Assembly: GCA_018714245.1 (NCBI GenBank)
Contig: DVNQ01000043.1
Span: 1-64,000 of the forward strand
Reading direction: 5' to 3'
Source: Candidatus Avilachnospira avicola
GTDB lineage: Bacteria > Bacillota > Clostridia > Lachnospirales > Lachnospiraceae
Length of the DNA: 64,000 bases
Positions within the stretch are counted from its first letter, which is position 1; each line of letters starts with the position of its first letter. A program made the translations under genes and the position numbers. The notes under the pieces are model-generated. The model ran no database searches. It saw only the letters and a list, made by a program, of their open reading frames with translations, and was not told the origin of the DNA. Shown here in pieces: positions 61,346 through 64,000 of this stretch.

Positions 61346-61364
61346 AACAGTAATTATTACTGTT
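61346..61364. promoter_or_regulatory. Candidate PerR/Fur-type box
   Basis: Perfect 19-bp palindrome aacagtaat t attactgtt, 36 bp upstream of the fur-family gene. Confidence 0.65.
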
Positions 61365-61417
61365 ATTGATATATTATCATATTTTCAGTCTTTGTCAACA
61401 GTTTTTTTAAGATTTTT

Positions 61418-63241
61418 TCATGTACTTTCCAGAGCTTCGGAAGAATCGAACTGGGCCTTGTAAAGTTCGCTGTAATATCCTCGTTTTTCCATAAGCTCCT
61501 TATGCCTTCCCTGTTCAACTATCCTTCCACCCCTCAGTACGGCTATGATGTCCGCATTCTGGATGGTGGAAAGCCGGTGGGCTATCACAAAACAGGTCCT
61601 GCCCTCCATCAGCTTCAGCATGGCAGCCTGTATGCTCTGTTCAGTGCTCGTATCCACGTTTGAAGTGGCTTCATCCAGTATAAGCATCGGAGCGTCCAGA
61701 AGCATTGCCCTTGCTATGGTCAGGAGCTGCTTCTGTCCTTTTGATATATTCTGTCCACCGTCTTTCAGTACCGTATCATAGCCTTTGGGGAGGGATCTTA
61801 TGAATCCGTCTATCCTGGCAGCCTTTGCGGCATTTCTTACCTCCTCAAGGCTTACCCCCTCCTTTCCATAGGCAAGGTTCTCATAGACTGTGCCCGTAAA
61901 GAGCCAGGTATCCTGAAGTACCATGGAATAGGCCTTTCTCAGGCTCTGTCTCCTGATATGCCGTATGTCCCTGCCGTCTACCCTTATGCTTCCGCTTTCC
62001 GGATCATAAAATCTCATAAGCAGATTTATGACCGTGGTCTTTCCGGCACCTGTGGGTCCTACTATGGCAGCCACCTTTCCCGGCTCCACCCTGAGGCTGA
62101 AGCCTTTCAGCACATCCTCTTCCCCGTATCCGAAATGTATATCCGAAAGTTCTACCTCTCCCCGGACATCCGTAAGCTCTCCTGCATCCTCTGCATCCGC
62201 TTCCTCCATGGGCTCATCCAGCAGCATAAAGGCTCTTTCAGCCGCAGCAAGCGCCGACTGCAGCTCACTGACTATATTGCTGAATTCATTTATCGGCCCC
62301 GAAAATTTCCTCGAATACAATACAAATGAAGAAACATTTCCAAGGCTTATGCTGCCTGACATATAAAGGAGAGCACCGAACATGCTGACAAGCGCCAGGG
62401 AAAAATTATTGATAAAGTTGACTGCAGGCCCGGTCATGCTGGCAAAGGCATCGGCCCTGTAGTTCGCCTCGCAGGCATCCCTGTTTTTCTCCTCAAACTG
62501 ATCCCTGAAATAATCCTCCCTGCCATAGGCCTTTATGGTACGGAGTCCTCCCGTCATCTCCTCAGCAAAGCCGTTCAGTCTTCCAAGCTCTATGGAACGC
62601 TTTCTGAAAAGAGGCCTGACCTTGCCCGAACGGTATTTGGTAAATATCATGGATGCGGGTATGGTCACAAAAAATATGAGTATGAGCTTCGGAGAAATGG
62701 AAAGCATCATTAAAAATGAGCCTGTCACGGTAACTATGCTGGTCAGCATCTGCACCAGGTCATTTGAAAGGGATGCGCTTACCGTATCTACATCATATGA
62801 CAGGACGCTTATGATGTCGCCTGCCTGATGGGTATCGAAGAATCTGACCGGAAGGCGCATCAGGTGCTCATATATGTCCTTTCTCAGGCTGTATACCACA
62901 TTTCTGGCAAGATGGACCATGATGGCCGCCAGCAGATAACTTAAGCCGGAGGATATCAGATAAAATACTATCATTAGTCTCGCGTAATAAAATACCCTGT
63001 CAAAATCCACCTTTCCGGGGCCTCCGGAAAGGGCATCCACGGCATAGCCGGAAAGCTTGGGCCCGTAGAGGGCAAGGATATTGCTGACAAGGCTCAGCAT
63101 GATGGCTGCGATCAAAAGCACTTTATACCTGTACAGATACCTCCACAGCCTCCTGATGATGGATACGGAAGATGCTCTGGGACGCTCAAAGGCGCCGTTT
63201 CCGGAGGGGCCTTTCCCTCCTATATTGAGTTTCGCCGGCAT
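61418..63241 (-). CDS. ABC exporter, fused permease-ATPase
   Basis: TM domain plus IVGPTGAGKTTVINLLMRFYDPESG, NISKGQKQLLTIARAML, LILDEATSNVDT. Confidence 0.94.
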   Translation of the reverse strand: MPAKLNIGGKGPSGNGAFERPRASSVSIIRRLWRYLYRYKVLLIAAIMLSLVSNILALYGPKLSGYAVDALSGGPGKVDFDRVFYYARLMIVFYLISSGLSYLLAAIMVHLARNVVYSLRKDIYEHLMRLPVRFFDTHQAGDIISVLSYDVDTVSASLSNDLVQMLTSIVTVTGSFLMMLSISPKLILIFFVTIPASMIFTKYRSGKVRPLFRKRSIELGRLNGFAEEMTGGLRTIKAYGREDYFRDQFEEKNRDACEANYRADAFASMTGPAVNFINNFSLALVSMFGALLYMSGSISLGNVSSFVLYSRKFSGPINEFSNIVSELQSALAAAERAFMLLDEPMEEADAEDAGELTDVRGEVELSDIHFGYGEEDVLKGFSLRVEPGKVAAIVGPTGAGKTTVINLLMRFYDPESGSIRVDGRDIRHIRRQSLRKAYSMVLQDTWLFTGTVYENLAYGKEGVSLEEVRNAAKAARIDGFIRSLPKGYDTVLKDGGQNISKGQKQLLTIARAMLLDAPMLILDEATSNVDTSTEQSIQAAMLKLMEGRTCFVIAHRLSTIQNADIIAVLRGGRIVEQGRHKELMEKRGYYSELYKAQFDSSEALEST

Positions 63242-64000
63242 TCAGTCCACCTCCCCCATCTGTATCCTTGCGATCTCCCTGTAACTTTCACAGCTCCTCA
63301 TAAGCTCCTCATGGGTGCCGGATCCCACCTCACACCCTTCAGAAAGCACCAGTATCCTGTCTGCATTTTTTATGGAGCTTATCCTCTGGGCTATGATGAT
63401 CTTGGTCACGGATCCGTATTTTTTTGAAAGCGCCTTTCTCAGCATCGAATCCGTCTTATAATCCAAAGCACTTGAGCTGTCATCCAGAAGAAGTATCTCC
63501 GGATCTCCCGCAAAGGCTCTTGAAAGCAGTACCCTCTGCCGCTGTCCTCCGGAAAGGTTGCTGCCCCTTGAAGCTAGCTGCTCCGAAAGTCCATCCTTCT
63601 TTTCATATATGAAACTTGCCTGGGCACTTTCTATCGCCTGCCGGATATCCTCATCGCTTATGCCTTCTCTTCCGAAGCGTATGTTTCCCTCTATGTCATC
63701 AGAATATATGAAGTCATTCTGGAATACTACGCCGAAGATCCCGTGAAGCTCTGACTTCTGCATGCTGCGTATGTCTCTTCCCCTTATTCTTATCACTCCG
63801 CTGTCCGGGTCGTAAAACCTGAGCAGCAGATTCATGATGGTGGATTTCCCGCTGCCCGTAGGCCCAATTATTCCGAGAGTTTCTCCTTTTCTGATCGAAA
63901 AGTTTATGTTTTTAATATTATCTTCAATCTTACCATAAGAAAAACTCACATTTTCAAAGGATATCTCTGCATCATCCTCCTCATTTCCAGTCTCTAGAAG
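63242..64000 (-). CDS. ABC exporter, partial, runs off window end
   Basis: IIGPTGSGKSTIMNLLLRFYDPDSG, LSGGQRQRVLLSRAFAGDPEILLLDDSSSALD; frame open through window end. Confidence 0.93.
   Translation of the reverse strand, partial: LLETGNEEDDAEISFENVSFSYGKIEDNIKNINFSIRKGETLGIIGPTGSGKSTIMNLLLRFYDPDSGVIRIRGRDIRSMQKSELHGIFGVVFQNDFIYSDDIEGNIRFGREGISDEDIRQAIESAQASFIYEKKDGLSEQLASRGSNLSGGQRQRVLLSRAFAGDPEILLLDDSSSALDYKTDSMLRKALSKKYGSVTKIIIAQRISSIKNADRILVLSEGCEVGSGTHEELMRSCESYREIARIQMGEVD

Overview
A 64 kb chromosomal window from an anaerobic Firmicute, Lachnospiraceae/Clostridia-like by gene content (inference only). Most protein-coding genes lie on the minus strand. Ordinary blocks: YhaN/YhaO-like DNA repair pair, asnS, DegV, HIT, a complete V-type ATPase operon, feoA-feoA-feoB, hppA, two tRNAs (Glu, Asn), mscL, rpiB, lepB, rubrerythrins with a PerR-like regulator, MATE and ABC exporters. 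I saw no CRISPR array, phage, IS element or rRNA. The most unusual part is about 20 kb (26.8-46.5 kb). It combines a BMP-type nucleoside ABC importer, three nucleoside-hydrolase-family proteins, two SIS-domain proteins alternating with two YjbQ/UPF0047 proteins, several PfkB kinases, a TrpF-fold protein lacking the catalytic Cys, an Fe-ADH, a HAD phosphatase, an EamA permease and a divergent LacI-ribokinase fusion regulator. In several of these families a canonical-looking copy sits beside a copy that has lost signature residues. A second PfkB + TrpF-like module with D-lyxose isomerase is at 6.8-10.1 kb. I propose an undescribed N-riboside/pentose salvage pathway; the substrate and chemistry are inference.
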